Positions 46,660 to 58,700 of a stretch of 64,000 nt of DNA are shown here, one piece after another. Made by a program: the position numbers and the translations under genes. Origin of the DNA: Zhengitettix transpicula (taxonomy: Eukaryota > Arthropoda > Insecta > Orthoptera > Tetrigidae); NCBI GenBank assembly GCA_037074705.1, contig JAYJMR010000032.1:62001-126000 (forward strand), given 5' to 3'. Below the pieces are notes generated by a model. The model did not search any database. It was not told the DNA's origin and saw nothing but the letters and a program-made list of their open reading frames with translations. Position 1 is the stretch's first letter, and every line of letters begins with the position of its first letter.

Positions 46660-49600
46660 CCCGCACACAGTGTCCCCGCTCTCCGTGTCCCCGCACTCCG
46701 TGTCTCCGCACACAGTGTCCCCGCACACAGTGTCCCCGCACACAGTGTCCCCGCACACAGTGTCCCCGCATTCCGTGTCCCTGCACTCCGTGTCCCCGCA
46801 CACAGTGTCCCTGCACACAGTGTCCCCGCACACAGTGTCCCCGCACACAGTGTCTCCGCACACATTGTCCCGGCACACAGTGTCCCCGCACACAGTTTCC
46901 CCGCTCTCCGTGTCCCCGCACTCCGTGTCTCCGCACACAGTGTCCCCGCACACAGTGTCCCCGCACACAGTGTCCCCGCACTCCGTGTCCCTGCACACAG
47001 TGTCCCCGCACACAGTGTCCCCGCACACAGTGTCCCCGCACACAGTGTCCCTGCACACAGTGTCCCTGCACACAGTGTCCCCGCACACAGTGTCCCCGCA
47101 CACAGTGTCCCCGCACACAGTGTCCCCGAACACAGTGTTCCCGCACACAGTGTCCCCGCACTCCGTGTCCCCGCACTCCGTGTCCCTGCACACAGTGTCC
47201 CCGCACACAGTGTCCCCGCACACAGTGTCCCCGCACTCCGTGTCCCCGCACACAGTGTCCCTGCACACAGTGTCCCCGCACACAGTGTCCCCGCACACAG
47301 TGTCTCCGCACACATTGTCCCGAATCACAGTGTCCCCGCACACAGTGTCCCCGCTCTCCGTGTCCCCGCACTCCATGTCTCCGCACACAGTGTACCCGCA
47401 CACAGTGTAACCGCACACAGTGTCCCCGCACTCCGTGTCCGTGCACACAGTGTCCCCGCACACAGTGTCCCCGCACACAGTGTCCCCGCACACAGTGTCC
47501 CTGCACACAGTGTCCCCGCACACAGTGTCCCCGCACACAGTGTCCCCGAACACAGTGTTCCCGCACACAGTGTCCCCGCACACAGTGTCCCCGCACTCCG
47601 TGTCCCCGCACTCCGTGTCCCTGCACACAGTGTCCCCGCACACAGTGTCCCCGCACACAGTGTCCCCGCACACAGTGTCCCTGCACACAGTGTCCCCGCA
47701 CACAGTGTCCCCGCACACAGTGTCCCCGCACACAGTGTCCCCGCACACAGTGTCCCCGCACACAGTGTCCCTGCACACAGTGTCCCCGCACACAGTGTTT
47801 CCGCACTACGTGTCCCCGCACACAGTGTCCCTGCACACAGTGTCCCCGCACTCAGTGTCCCCGCTATCCGTGTCCCCGCACTCCGTGTCCCCGCACTCCG
47901 TGTCCCCGCACACAGTGTACCCGCACACAGTGTCCCCGCACTCAGTGTCCCCGCACACAGTGTCCCCGCACACAGTGTCCCCACTCTCCGTGTCCCCGCA
48001 CTCCGTGTCTCCGCACACAGTGTCCCCGCACACAGTGTCCCCGCACACAGTGTCCCCGCACACAGTGTCCCCGCACTCCGTGTCCCCGCACTCCGTGTCC
48101 CTGCACTCCGTGTCCCTGCACACAGTGTCCCCGCACTCAGTGTCCCCGCACTCCGTGTCCCTGCACACAGTGTCCCTGCACACAGTGTCCCCGCACACAG
48201 TGTCCCCGCACACAGTGTCCCCGCACTCCGTGTCCCCGCACTCCGTTTCCCCGCACTCCGTGTCCCCGCACAAAGTGTCCCTGCACACAGTGTCCCCGCA
48301 CACAGTGTCCCCGCACTCCGTGTCCCCGCACACAGTGTCCCCGCACACAGTGTCTCTGCACACAGTGTCCTTGCACACAGTGTCCCCGCACACAGTGTCC
48401 CCGCACACAGTGTCCCCGCACACAGTGTCCCCGCACACAGTGTCCCCGCACACAGTGTCCCCGCTCCCCGTGTTCCCGCACTCCGTCTCTCCACACACAG
48501 TGTCCCCGCACTCCGTGTCCCTGCACACAGTGTCCCCGCACACAGTGTCCCCGCACTCCGTGTCCCCGCACACAGTGTCCCCGCACACAGTGTCTCTGCA
48601 CACAGTGTCCCTGCACACAGTGTCCCCGCACACAGTGTCCCCGCACACAGTGTCCCCGCACACAGTGTCCCCGCACACAGTGTCCCCGCTCTCCGTGTTC
48701 CCACACTCCGTCTCTCCACACACAGTGTCCCCGCACACAGTGTCCCCGCACACAGTGTCCCCGCACACAGTGTCCTCGCATTCCGTGTCCCCGCACTCCG
48801 TGTCCCCGCACACAGTGTCCCTGCACACAGTGTTCCCGCACACAGTGTCCCCGCACACAGTGTCCCCGCACACAGTGTCTCCGCACACAGTGTTTCGGCA
48901 CACAGTGTCCCCGCACACAGTGTATCCGCTCTCCGTGTCCCCGCACTCCGTGTCTCCGCACACAGTGTCCCCGCACACAGTGTCCCCGCACACAGTGTCC
49001 CCGCACACAGTGTCCACGCACACAGTGTCCCTGCACACAGTGTCCCTGCACACAGTGTCCCCGCACACAGTGTCCCCGCACACAGTGTCCCCGCACACAG
49101 TGTCCCCGCACACAGTGTCCCCGCACACAGTGTCCCCGCACACAGTGTCCCCGCACACAGTGTGCCCGCATTCCGTGTCCCCGCACACAGTGTCCCCGCA
49201 CACAGTGTCCCCGCACTCCGTGTCCCTGCACACAGTGTCCCCGCACACAGTGTCCCCGCACACAGTGTCCCCGCACACAGTGTCCCCGCACACAGTGTCC
49301 CCGCACACAGTGTCCCCGCACACAGTGTCCCCGCACACAGTGTCCCCGCACTCCGTGTCCCTGCACACAGTGTCCCTGCACAGAGTGTCCCCGCACTCCG
49401 TGTCCCCGCACAGAGTGTCCCCGCACACAGTGGCCCCGCACACAGTGTCCCCGCACTCCGTGTCTTCGCACTCCGTGTTCCCGCACACAGTGTCCCTGCA
49501 CACAGTGTCCCCGCACACAGTGTCCCCGCACTCCGTGTCCCCGCACACAGTGTCCCTGCACACAGTGTCCCCGCACACAGTGTCCGCGCACTCAGTGTCC

Positions 49601-49860
49601 CCGCACACAGTGTCCCCGCACACAGTGTCCCCGCACTCCGTGTCTCCGCACTCCGTGTCCCCGCACTCCGTGTCCCCGCACACAGTGTCCCCGCACAGTG
49701 TCTTTGCACACAGTGTCCCCGCACACAGTGTCCCCGCACACAGTGTCCCCGCACACAGTGTCCCCGCACACAGTGTCCCCGCACACAGTGTCCCCGCTCT
49801 CCGTGTTCCCGCACTCCGTGTCTCCGCACACAGTGTCCCCGCACACAGTGTCCCCGCACA
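46660..49860. repeat. 3.2-kb tandem duplication in satellite A, copy 2
   Basis: Second copy of 43480-46630, with net extra 15-bp units in its right half. Private point changes include CCGTGCACAC at 47440, GTTTCCGCACTACG at 47798, CCTTGCAC at 48369, GTTCCCACACTCC at 48708 and GTGGCCCCGC at 49430. The last is shared with 51361, so it arose here before the following 1,931-bp duplication. Confidence 0.87.
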
Positions 49861-51295
49861 CAGTGTCCTCGCACACAGTGTCCCCGCATTCCGTGTCCCC
49901 GCACTCCGTGTCCCCGCACACAGTGTCCCTGCACACAGTGTCCCCGCACACAGTGTCCCCGCACACAGTGTCCCCGCACACAGTGTCTCCGCACACAGTG
50001 TCCCGGCACACAGTGTCCCCGCACACAGTGTATCCGCTCTCCGTGTCCCCGCACTCCGTGTCTCCGCACACAGTGTCCCCGCACACAGTGTCCCCGCACA
50101 CAGTGTCCCCGCACTCCGTGTCCCTGCACACAGTGTTCACGCACACAGTGTCCCCGCACACAGTGTCCCCGCACACAGTGTCCACGCGCACAGTGTCCCT
50201 GCACACAGTGTCCCTGCACACAGTGTCCCCGCACACAGTGTCCCCGCACACAGTGTTCCCGCACACAGTGTCCCCGCACACAGTGTCCCCGCACACAGTG
50301 TCCCCGCACACAGTGTCCCCGCACACAGTGTGCCCGCATTCCGTGTCCCCGCACACAGTGTCCCCGCACACAGTGTCCCCGCACACAGTGTCCCTGCACA
50401 CAGTGTCCCTGCACACAGTGTCCCTGCACAAAGTGTCCCCGCACACAGTGTCCCCGCAAACAGTGTCCGCGCACACAGTGTCCCCGCTTACAGTGTCCCT
50501 GCACACAGTGTCCCTGCACACAGTGTCCCTGCACACAGTGTCCCCGCACTCCGTGTCCCTGCAAACAGTGTCCCTGCACACAGTGTCCCTGCACACAGTG
50601 TCCCCGCACACAGTGTCCCCGCACACAGTGTCCCAGCACACAGTGTCCCCGCACACAGTGTCCCCGCACACAGTGTTCCCGCACACAGTGTCCCCGCACA
50701 CAGTGTCCCCGCATTCCGTGTCCCCGCACACAGTGTCCGCACTCCGTGTCCCCGCACTCCGTGTCCCCGCACAAAGGTGTCCCCGCACACAGTGTCCCCG
50801 CACACAGTGTCCCTGCACACAGTGTCCCTGCACACAGTGTCCCCGCACACAGTGTCCCCGCACACAGTGTCCCCGCTCTCCGTGTCCCCGCACTCCGTGT
50901 CTCCGCACACAGTGTCCCCGCACACAGTGTCCCCGCACACAGTGTCCCCGCATTCCGTGTCCCCGCACTCCGTGTCCCCGCACACAGTGTCCCTGCACAC
51001 AGTGTCCCCGCACACAGTGTCCCCGCACACAGTGTCTCCGCACACATTGTCCCGGCACACAGTGTCCCCACACACAGTGTCCCCGCTCTCCGTGTCCCCG
51101 CACTCCGTGTCTCCGCACACAGTGTCCCCGCACACAGTGTCCCCGCACACAGTGTCCCCGCACTCCGTGTCCCTGCACACAGTGTCCCCGCACACAGTGT
51201 CCCCGCACATAGTGTCCCCGCACACAGTGTCCCTGCACACAGTGTCCTGCACACAGTGTCCCCGCACACAGTGTCCCCGCACACAGTGTCCCCGC
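49365..51295. repeat. 1,931-bp tandem duplication in satellite A, copy 1
   Basis: Pairs at exactly 1,931 bp with the next copy: GTGGCCCCGC at 49430 and 51361, GTCTTTGC at 49700 and 51631, CAAAGG at 50772 and about 52703, the CCCCACACACAG unit at about 51065 and 52996, and the 14-bp unit GTGTCCTGCACACA at about 51243 and 53174. The length is 129 units minus four bases. That equals the sum of the two 13-bp, one 14-bp and one 16-bp units it contains. Confidence 0.91.
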
Positions 51296-53226
51296 ACACA
51301 GTGTCCCTGCACAGAGTGTCCCCGCACTCCGTGTCCCCGCACAGAGTGTCCCCGCACACAGTGGCCCCGCACACAGTGTCCCCGCACTCCGTGTCTTCGC
51401 ACTCCGTGTTCCCGCACACAGTGTCCCTGCACACAGTGTCCCCGCACACAGTGTCCCCGCACTCCGTGTCCCCGCACACAGTGTCCCTGCACACAGTGTC
51501 CCCGCACACAGTGTCCGCGCACTCAGTGTCCCCGCACACAGTGTCCCCGCACACAGTGTCCCCGCACTCCGTGTCTCCGCACTCCGTGTCCCCGCACTCC
51601 GTGTCCCCGCACACAGTGTCCCCGCACAGTGTCTTTGCACACAGTGTCCCCGCACACAGTGTCCCCGCACACAGTGTCCCCGCACACAGTGTCCCCGCAC
51701 ACAGTGTCCCCGCACACAGTGTCCCCGCTCTCCGTGTTCCCGCACTCCGTGTCTCCGCACACAGTGTCCCCGCACACAGTGTCCCCGCACACAGTGTCCT
51801 CGCACACAGTGTCCCCGCATTCCGTGTCCCCGCACTCCGTGTCCCCGCACACAGTGTCCCTGCACACAGTGTCCCCGCACACAGTGTCCCCGCACACAGT
51901 GTCCCCGCACACAGTGTCTCCGCACACAGTGTCCCGGCACACAGTGTCCCCGCACACAGTGTATCCGCTCTCCGTGTCCCCGCACTCCGTGTCTCCGCAC
52001 ACAGTGTCCCCGCACACAGTGTCCCCGCACACAGTGTCCCCGCACTCCGTGTCCCTGCACACAGTGTTCACGCACACAGTGTCCCCGCACACAGTGTCCC
52101 CGCACACAGTGTCCACGCGCACAGTGTCCCTGCACACAGTGTCCCTGCACACAGTGTCCCCGCACACAGTGTCCCCGCACACAGTGTTCCCGCACACAGT
52201 GTCCCCGCACACAGTGTCCCCGCACACAGTGTCCCCGCACACAGTGTCCCCGCACACAGTGTGCCCGCATTCCGTGTCCCCGCACACAGTGTCCCCGCAC
52301 ACAGTGTCCCCGCACACAGTGTCCCTGCACACAGTGTCCCTGCACACAGTGTCCCTGCACAAAGTGTCCCCGCACACAGTGTCCCCGCAAACAGTGTCCG
52401 CGCACACAGTGTCCCCGCTTACAGTGTCCCTGCACACAGTGTCCCTGCACACAGTGTCCCTGCACACAGTGTCCCCGCACTCCGTGTCCCTGCAAACAGT
52501 GTCCCTGCACACAGTGTCCCTGCACACAGTGTCCCCGCACACAGTGTCCCCGCACACAGTGTCCCAGCACACAGTGTCCCCGCACACAGTGTCCCCGCAC
52601 ACAGTGTTCCCGCACACAGTGTCCCCGCACACAGTGTCCCCGCATTCCGTGTCCCCGCACACAGTGTCCGCACTCCGTGTCCCCGCACTCCGTGTCCCCG
52701 CACAAAGGTGTCCCCGCACACAGTGTCCCCGCACACAGTGTCCCTGCACACAGTGTCCCTGCACACAGTGTCCCCGCACACAGTGTCCCCGCACACAGTG
52801 TCCCCGCTCTCCGTGTCCCCGCACTCCGTGTCTCCGCACACAGTGTCCCCGCACACAGTGTCCCCGCACACAGTGTCCCCGCATTCCGTGTCCCCGCACT
52901 CCGTGTCCCCGCACACAGTGTCCCTGCACACAGTGTCCCCGCACACAGTGTCCCCGCACACAGTGTCTCCGCACACATTGTCCCGGCACACAGTGTCCCC
53001 ACACACAGTGTCCCCGCTCTCCGTGTCCCCGCACTCCGTGTCTCCGCACACAGTGTCCCCGCACACAGTGTCCCCGCACACAGTGTCCCCGCACTCCGTG
53101 TCCCTGCACACAGTGTCCCCGCACACAGTGTCCCCGCACATAGTGTCCCCGCACACAGTGTCCCTGCACACAGTGTCCTGCACACAGTGTCCCCGCACAC
53201 AGTGTCCCCGCACACAGTGTCCCCGC
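51296..53226. repeat. 1,931-bp tandem duplication in satellite A, copy 2
   Basis: Head-to-tail copy of 49365-51295. In the stretches compared by eye I saw no point difference, even at rare variants such as CCCCACACACAG and CACATAG (51208 and 53139). This suggests a very recent event, or alternatively an assembly duplication, which read depth would distinguish. The 14-bp unit near its right end is the crossover neighbourhood. Confidence 0.91.
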
Positions 53227-54420
53227 ACACAGTGTCCCCGAACACAGTGTTCCCGCACACAGTGTCTCCGCACTCCGTGTCCCCGCACTCCGTGTCCCTG
53301 CACACAGTGTCCCCGCACACAGTGTCCCCGCACACAGTGTCCCCGCACACAGTGTCCCCGCTTACAGTGTCCCTGCACACAGTGTCCCTGCACACAATGT
53401 CCCTGCACACAGTGTCCCCGCACTCCGAGTCCCTGCACACAGTGTCCCTGCACACAGTGTCCCTGCACACAGTGTCCCCGCACACAGTGTCCCCGCACAC
53501 AGTGTCCCAGCACACAGTGTCCCCGCACACAGTGTCCCCGCACACAGTGTCCCCGCACACAGTGTCCCCGCACACAGTGTCCCCGCATTCCGTGTCCCCG
53601 CACACAGTGTCCGCACTCCGTGTCCCCGCACTCCGTGTCCCCGCACAAAGGTGTCCCCGCACACAGTGTCCCCGCACACAGTGTCCCTGCACACAGTGTC
53701 CCCGCACACAGTGTCCCCGCACACAGTGTCCCCGCACACAGTGTCCCCGCACACAGTGTCTCCGCACTCCGTGTCCCTGCACACAGTGTCCCTGCACACA
53801 GTGTCCCTGCACACAGTGTCCCCGCACACAGTGTTCCCGCACACAGTGTTCCCGCACACAGTGTCCCCGCACACAGTGTCCCCGCACACAGTGTCCCCGC
53901 ACACAGTGTGCCCGCATTCCGTGTCCCCGCACACAACGTCCCCGCACACAGTGTCCCCGCACACAGTGTCCCTGCACAAAGTGTCCCTGCACACAGTGTC
54001 CCTGCACAAAGTGTCCCCGCACACAGTGTCCCCGCAAACAGTGTCCCCGCACACAGTGTCCCCGCTTACAGTGTCCCTGCACACAGTGTCCCTGCACACA
54101 GTGTCCCTGCACACAGTGTCCCCGCACTCCGTGTCCCTGCACACAGTGTCCCTGCACACAGTGTCCCCGCACACAGTGTCCCCGCACACAGTGTCCCAGC
54201 ACACAGTGTCCCCGCACACAGTGTCCCCGCACACAGTGTCCGCACTCCGTGTCCCCGCACTCCGTGTCCCCGCACAAAGGTGTCCCCGCACACAGTGTCC
54301 CCGCACACAGTGTCCCTGCACACAGTGTCCCTGCACACAGTGTCCCCGCACACAGTGTCCCCGCACACAGTGTCCCCGCTCTCCGTGTCCCCGCACTCCG
54401 TGTCTCCGCACACAGTGTCC
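52090..54420. repeat. 2.3-kb segment duplicated at 55190-57530, copy 1
   Basis: Pairs downstream at 3,068-3,099 bp. GTCCACGCGCAC at 52112 pairs with 55211, CAAAGG at 52702 with 55787, GTGTCCTGC at 53172 with 56266, CACAACG at about 53933 with 57001, CAAAGG at 53645 with 56714, and CAAAGG at 54275 with 57373. Offset steps are whole units or register units. It overlaps the 1,931-bp duplication, so its right-hand copy descends from the later part of that tandem. Confidence 0.82.
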
Positions 54421-55189
54421 CCGCACACAGTGTCCCCGCACACAGTGTCCCCGCACACAGTGTCCCCGCACTCCGTGTCCCTGCACACAGTGTCCCCGCA
54501 CACAGTGTCCCCGCACACAGTGTCCCCGCACACAGTGTCCCCGCACACAGTGTCCCCGCACACAGTGTCCCCGCACACAGTGTCCCTGCACTCCGTGTTC
54601 CTGCACACAGTGTCCCTGCACAGAGTGTCCCCGCACTCCGTGTCCCCGCACAGAGTGTCCCCGCACACAGTGTCCCCGCACACAGTGTCCCCGCACTCCG
54701 TGTCTTCGCACTCCGTGTTCCCGCACACAGTGTCCCTGCACACAGTGTCCCCGCACACAGTGTCCCCGCACTCCGTGTCCCCGCACACAGTGTCCCTGCA
54801 CACAGTGTCCTTGCACACAGTGTCCGCGCACTCAGTGTCCCCGCACACAGTGTCCCCGCACACAGTGTCCCCGCACTCCGTGTCTCCGCACTCCGTGTCC
54901 CCGCACTCCGTGTCCCCGCACACAGTGTCCCCGCACAGTGTCTCTGCACACAGTGTCCCCGCACACAGTGTCCCCGCACACAGTGTCCCCGCACACAGTG
55001 TCCCCGCACACAGTGTCCCCGCACACAGTGTCCCCGCTCTCCGTGTTCCCGCACTCCGTGTCTCCGCACACAGTGTCCCCGCACACAGTGTCCCCGCACA
55101 CAGTGTCCTCGCACACAGTGTCCCCGCATTTCGTGTCCCCGCACTCCGTGTCCCCGCACACAGTGTCCCTGCACACAGTGTCCCCGCAC
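54421..55189. repeat. Satellite A linker between duplicated segments
   Basis: About 50 units repeating the order of 49,280-49,920, with the GTGTCCGCGCACTCAG unit at about 54827 and the 13-bp unit before GTCTCTGC at about 54931. It has the private variants CTTGCACACAG (54811) and CATTTCG (55129). It lacks the GTATCC plus CTCTCC series present in longer copies, which explains why the following CAAAGG module is only about 853 bp long. Confidence 0.7.
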
Positions 55190-57530
55190 ACTGTGTCCCC
55201 GCACACAGTGTCCACGCGCACAGTGTCCCTGCACACAGTGTCCCTGCACACAGTGTCCCCGCACACAGTGTCCCCGCACACAGTGTTCCCGCACACAGTG
55301 TCCCCGCACACAGTGTCCCCGCACACAGTGTCCCCGCACACAGTGTCCCCGCACACAGTGTGCCCGCATTCCGTGTCCCCGCACACAGTGTCCCCGCACA
55401 CAGTGTCCCCGCACACAGTGTCCCTGCACACAGTGTCCCTGCACACAGTGTCCCTGCACAAAGTGTCCCCGCACACAGTGTCCCCGCAAACAGTGTCCGC
55501 GCACACAGTGTCCCCGCTTACAGTGTCCCTGCACACAGTGTCCCTGCACACAGTGTCCCTGCACACAGTGTCCCCGCACTCCGTGTCCCTGCAAACAGTG
55601 TCCCTGCACACAGTGTCCCTGCACACAGTGTCCCCGCACACAGTGTCCCCGCACACAGTGTCCCAGCACACAGTGTCCCCGCACACAGTGTCCCCGCACA
55701 CAGTGTCCCCGCACACAGTGTCCCCGCATTCCGTGTCCCCGCACACAGTGTCCGCACTCCGTGTCCCCGCACTCCGTGTCCCCGCACAAAGGTGTCCCCG
55801 CACACAGTGTCCCCGCACACAGTGTCCCTGCACACAGTGTCCCTGCACACAGTGTCCCCGCACACAGTGTCCCCGCACACAGTGTCCCCGCTCTCCGTGT
55901 CCCCGCACTCCGTGTCTCCGCACACAGTGTCCCCGCACACAGTGTCCCCGCACACAGTGTCCCCGCATTCCGTGTCCCCGCACTCCGTGTCCCCGCACAC
56001 AGTGTCCCTGCACACAGTGTCCCCGCACACAGTGTCCCCGCACACAGTGTCTCCGCACACATTGTCCCGGCACACAGTGTCCCCGCACACAGTGTCCCCG
56101 CTCTCCGTGTCCCCGCACTCCGTGTCTCCGCACACAGTGTCCCCGCACACAGTGTCCCCGCACACAGTGTCCCCGCACTCCGTGTCCCTGCACACAGTGT
56201 CCCCGCACACAGTGTCCCCGCACACAGTGTCCCCGCACACAGTGTCCCTGCACACAGTGTCCTGCACACAGTGTCCCCGCACACAGTGTCCCCGCACACA
56301 GTGTCCCCGCACACAGTGTCCCCGAACACAGTGTTCCCGCACACAGTGTCCCCGCACTCCGTGTCCCCGCACTCCGTGTCCATGCACACAGTGTCCCCGC
56401 ACACAGTGTCCCCGCACACAGTGTCCCCGCACACAGTGTCCCTGCACACAGTGTCCCTGCACACAGTGTCCCTGCACACAGTGTCCCCGCACTCCGTGTC
56501 TCTGCACACAGTGTCCCTGCACACAGTGTCCCTGCACACAGTGTCCCCGCACACAGTGTCCCCGCACACAGTGTCCCAGCACACAGTGTCCCCGCACACA
56601 GTGTCCCCGCACACAGTGTCCCCGCACACAGTGTCCCCGCACACAGTGTCCCCGCATTCCGTGTCCCCGCACACAGTGTCCGCACTCCGTGTCCCCGCAC
56701 TCCGTGTCCCCGCACAAAGGTGTCCCCGCACACAGTGTCCCCGCACACAGTGTCCCTGCACACAGTGTCCCCGCACACAGTGTCCCCGCACACAGTGTCC
56801 CCGCACACAGTGTCCCCGCACACAGTGTCTCCGCACTCCGTGTCCCTGCACACAGTGTCCCTGCACACAGTGTCCCTGCACACAGTGTCCCCGCACACAG
56901 TGTTCCCGCACACAGTGTTCCCGCACACAGTGTCCCCGCACACAGTGTCCCCGCACACAGTGTCCCCGCACACAGTGTGCCCGCATTCCGTGTCCCCGCA
57001 CACAACGTCCCCGCACACAGTGTCCCCGCACACAGTGTCCCTGCACACAGTGTCCCTGCACAAAGTGTCCCCGCACACAGTGTCCCCGCAAACAGTGTCC
57101 CCGCACACAGTGTCCCCGCTTACAGTGTCCCTGCACACAGTGTCCCTGCACACAGTGTCCCTGCACACAGTGTCCCCGCACTCCGTGTCCCTGCACACAG
57201 TGTCCCTGCACACAGTGTCCCCGCACACAGTGTCCCCGCACACAGTGTCCCAGCACACAGTGTCCCCGCACACAGTGTCCCCGCACACAGTGTCCCCGCA
57301 CACAGTGTCCCCGCATTCCGTGTCCCCGCACACAGTGTCCGCACTCCGTGTCCCCGCACTCCGTGTCCCCGCACAAAGGTGTCCCCGCACACAGTGTCCC
57401 CGCACACAGTGTCCCTGCACACAGTGTCCCGCACACAGTGTCCCCGCACACAGTGTCCCCGCACACAGTGTCCCCGCTCTCCGTGTCCCCGCACTCCGTG
57501 TCTCCGCACACAGTGTCCCCGCACACAGTG
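55190..57530. repeat. 2.3-kb segment duplicated from 52090-54420, copy 2
   Basis: Second copy. Differences include CCATGCACACAG at about 56380 versus CCCTGCACACAG, a GTCTCTGC unit near 56499 where copy 1 has GAGTCCCTGC, and a 14-bp unit GTGTCCCGCACACA at about 57425. It contains the last three CAAAGG modules of the window (55787, 56714, 57373), so it marks the right limit of that higher-order family. Confidence 0.82.
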
Positions 57531-58700
57531 TCCCCGCACACAGTGTCCCCGCATTCCGTGTCCCCGCACTCCGTGTCCCCGCACACAGTGTCCCTGCACA
57601 CAGTGTCCCCGCACACAGTGTCCCCGCACACAGTGTCTCCGCACACATTGTCCCGGCACACAGTGTCCCCGCACACAGTGTCCCCGCTCTCCGTGTCCCC
57701 GCACTCCGTGTCTCCGCACACAGTGTCCCCGCACACAGTGTCCCCGCACACAGTGTCCCCGCACTCCGTGTCTCTGCACACAGTGTCCCCGCACACAGTG
57801 TCCCCGCACACAGTGTCCCCGCACACAGTGTACCTGCACACAGTGTCCCTGCACACAGTGTCCCCGCACACAGTGTCCCCGCACACAGTGTCCCCGCACA
57901 CAGTGTCCCCGAACACAGTGTTCCCGCACACAGTGTCCCCGCACTCCGTGTCCCCGCACTCCGTGTCCCTGCACACAGTGTCCCCGCACACAGTGTCCCC
58001 GCACACAGTGTCCCCGCACTCCGTGTCCCCGCACACAGTGTCCCTGCACACAGTGTCCCCGCACACAGTGTCCCCGCACACAGTGTCTCCGCACACATTG
58101 TCCCGGCACACAGTGTCCCCGCACACAGTGTCCCCGCTCTCCGTGTCCCCGCACACAGTGTACCCGCACACAGTGTACCCGCACACAGTGTAACCGCACA
58201 CAGTGTCCCCGCACTCCGTGTCCCTGCACACAGTGTCCCCGCACACAGTGTCCCCGCACACAGTGTCCCCGCACTACGTGTCCCCGCACACAGTGTCCCT
58301 GCACACAGTGTCCCCGCACTCAGTGTCCCCGCTATCCGTGTCCCCGCACTCCGTGTCCCCGCACTCCGTGTCCCCGCACACAGTGTACCCGCACACAATG
58401 TCCCCGCACTCAGTGTCCCCGCACACAGTGTCCCCGCACACAGTGTCCCCACTCTCCGTGTCCCCGCACTCCGTGTCTCCGCACACAGTGTCCCCGCACA
58501 CAGTGTCCCCGCACACAGTGTCCCCGCACACAGTGTCCCCGCACTCCGTGTCCCCGCACTCCGTGTCCCCGCACTCCGTGTCCCTGCACTCCGTGTCCCT
58601 GCACACAGTGTCCCCGCACTCAGTGTCCCCGCACTCCGTGTCCCTGCACACAGTGTCCCTGCACACAGTGTCCCCGCACACAGTGTCCCCGCACACAGTG
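57531..58700. repeat. Transition zone between higher-order families of satellite A
   Basis: Begins in the GCTCTCC and CACATTG series typical of 50-57 kb. It then contains two GTACCC units and the stop-creating GTGTAACC at 58189, followed by CACTACGTG at 58271, GCTATCCG at about 58331 and CCCCACTCTCC at about 58448. Those three rare variants also occur in this order at 44.6-44.8 and 47.8-48.0 kb, so the segment is a third, shortened copy of that series leading into the terminal family. Confidence 0.8.

Larger units (their letters stand above)
14930..57385. repeat. CAAAGG marker module, 31 copies
   Basis: The array is punctuated by an out-of-register motif: a 13-bp unit GTGTCCGCACTCC, usually one 15-bp CTCC unit (none at 14953), then a 16-bp unit ending CACAAAG before the next GTGTCC. 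CAAAGG occurs at about 14953, 18431, 21007, 21487, 22563, 23373, 24602, 24976, 25752, 26562, 28091, 30667, 30799, 31875, 32580, 34604, 35831, 36640, 38079, 38887, 41540, 42079, 42722, 43396, 50772, 52702, 53645, 54275, 55787, 56714 and 57373. Each copy shifts the reading frame by one base net. It is absent from the left block, from 43.4 to 50.8 kb and after 57.4 kb. Copies at about 8306, 22270, 25452 and 31575 have the 13-bp unit but not CAAAGG. Several intervals recur (809, 1227 and 2577 bp), showing that the modules travel inside larger duplications. Confidence 0.9.

Noticed and set aside
38862..51212. Open frame of 4,116 codons on the + strand, and many others over 500 codons on both strands
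   Set aside because: The 15-bp unit is a multiple of three without stops in any frame. The same DNA is open on both strands, frames switch peptide type at each 13- or 16-bp unit, and there is no non-repetitive domain, signal peptide, splice pattern or promoter.
14930..57385. CRISPR array
   Set aside because: Repeats are directly adjacent with no unique spacers, the unit is 15 bp, and there are no cas genes or leader.
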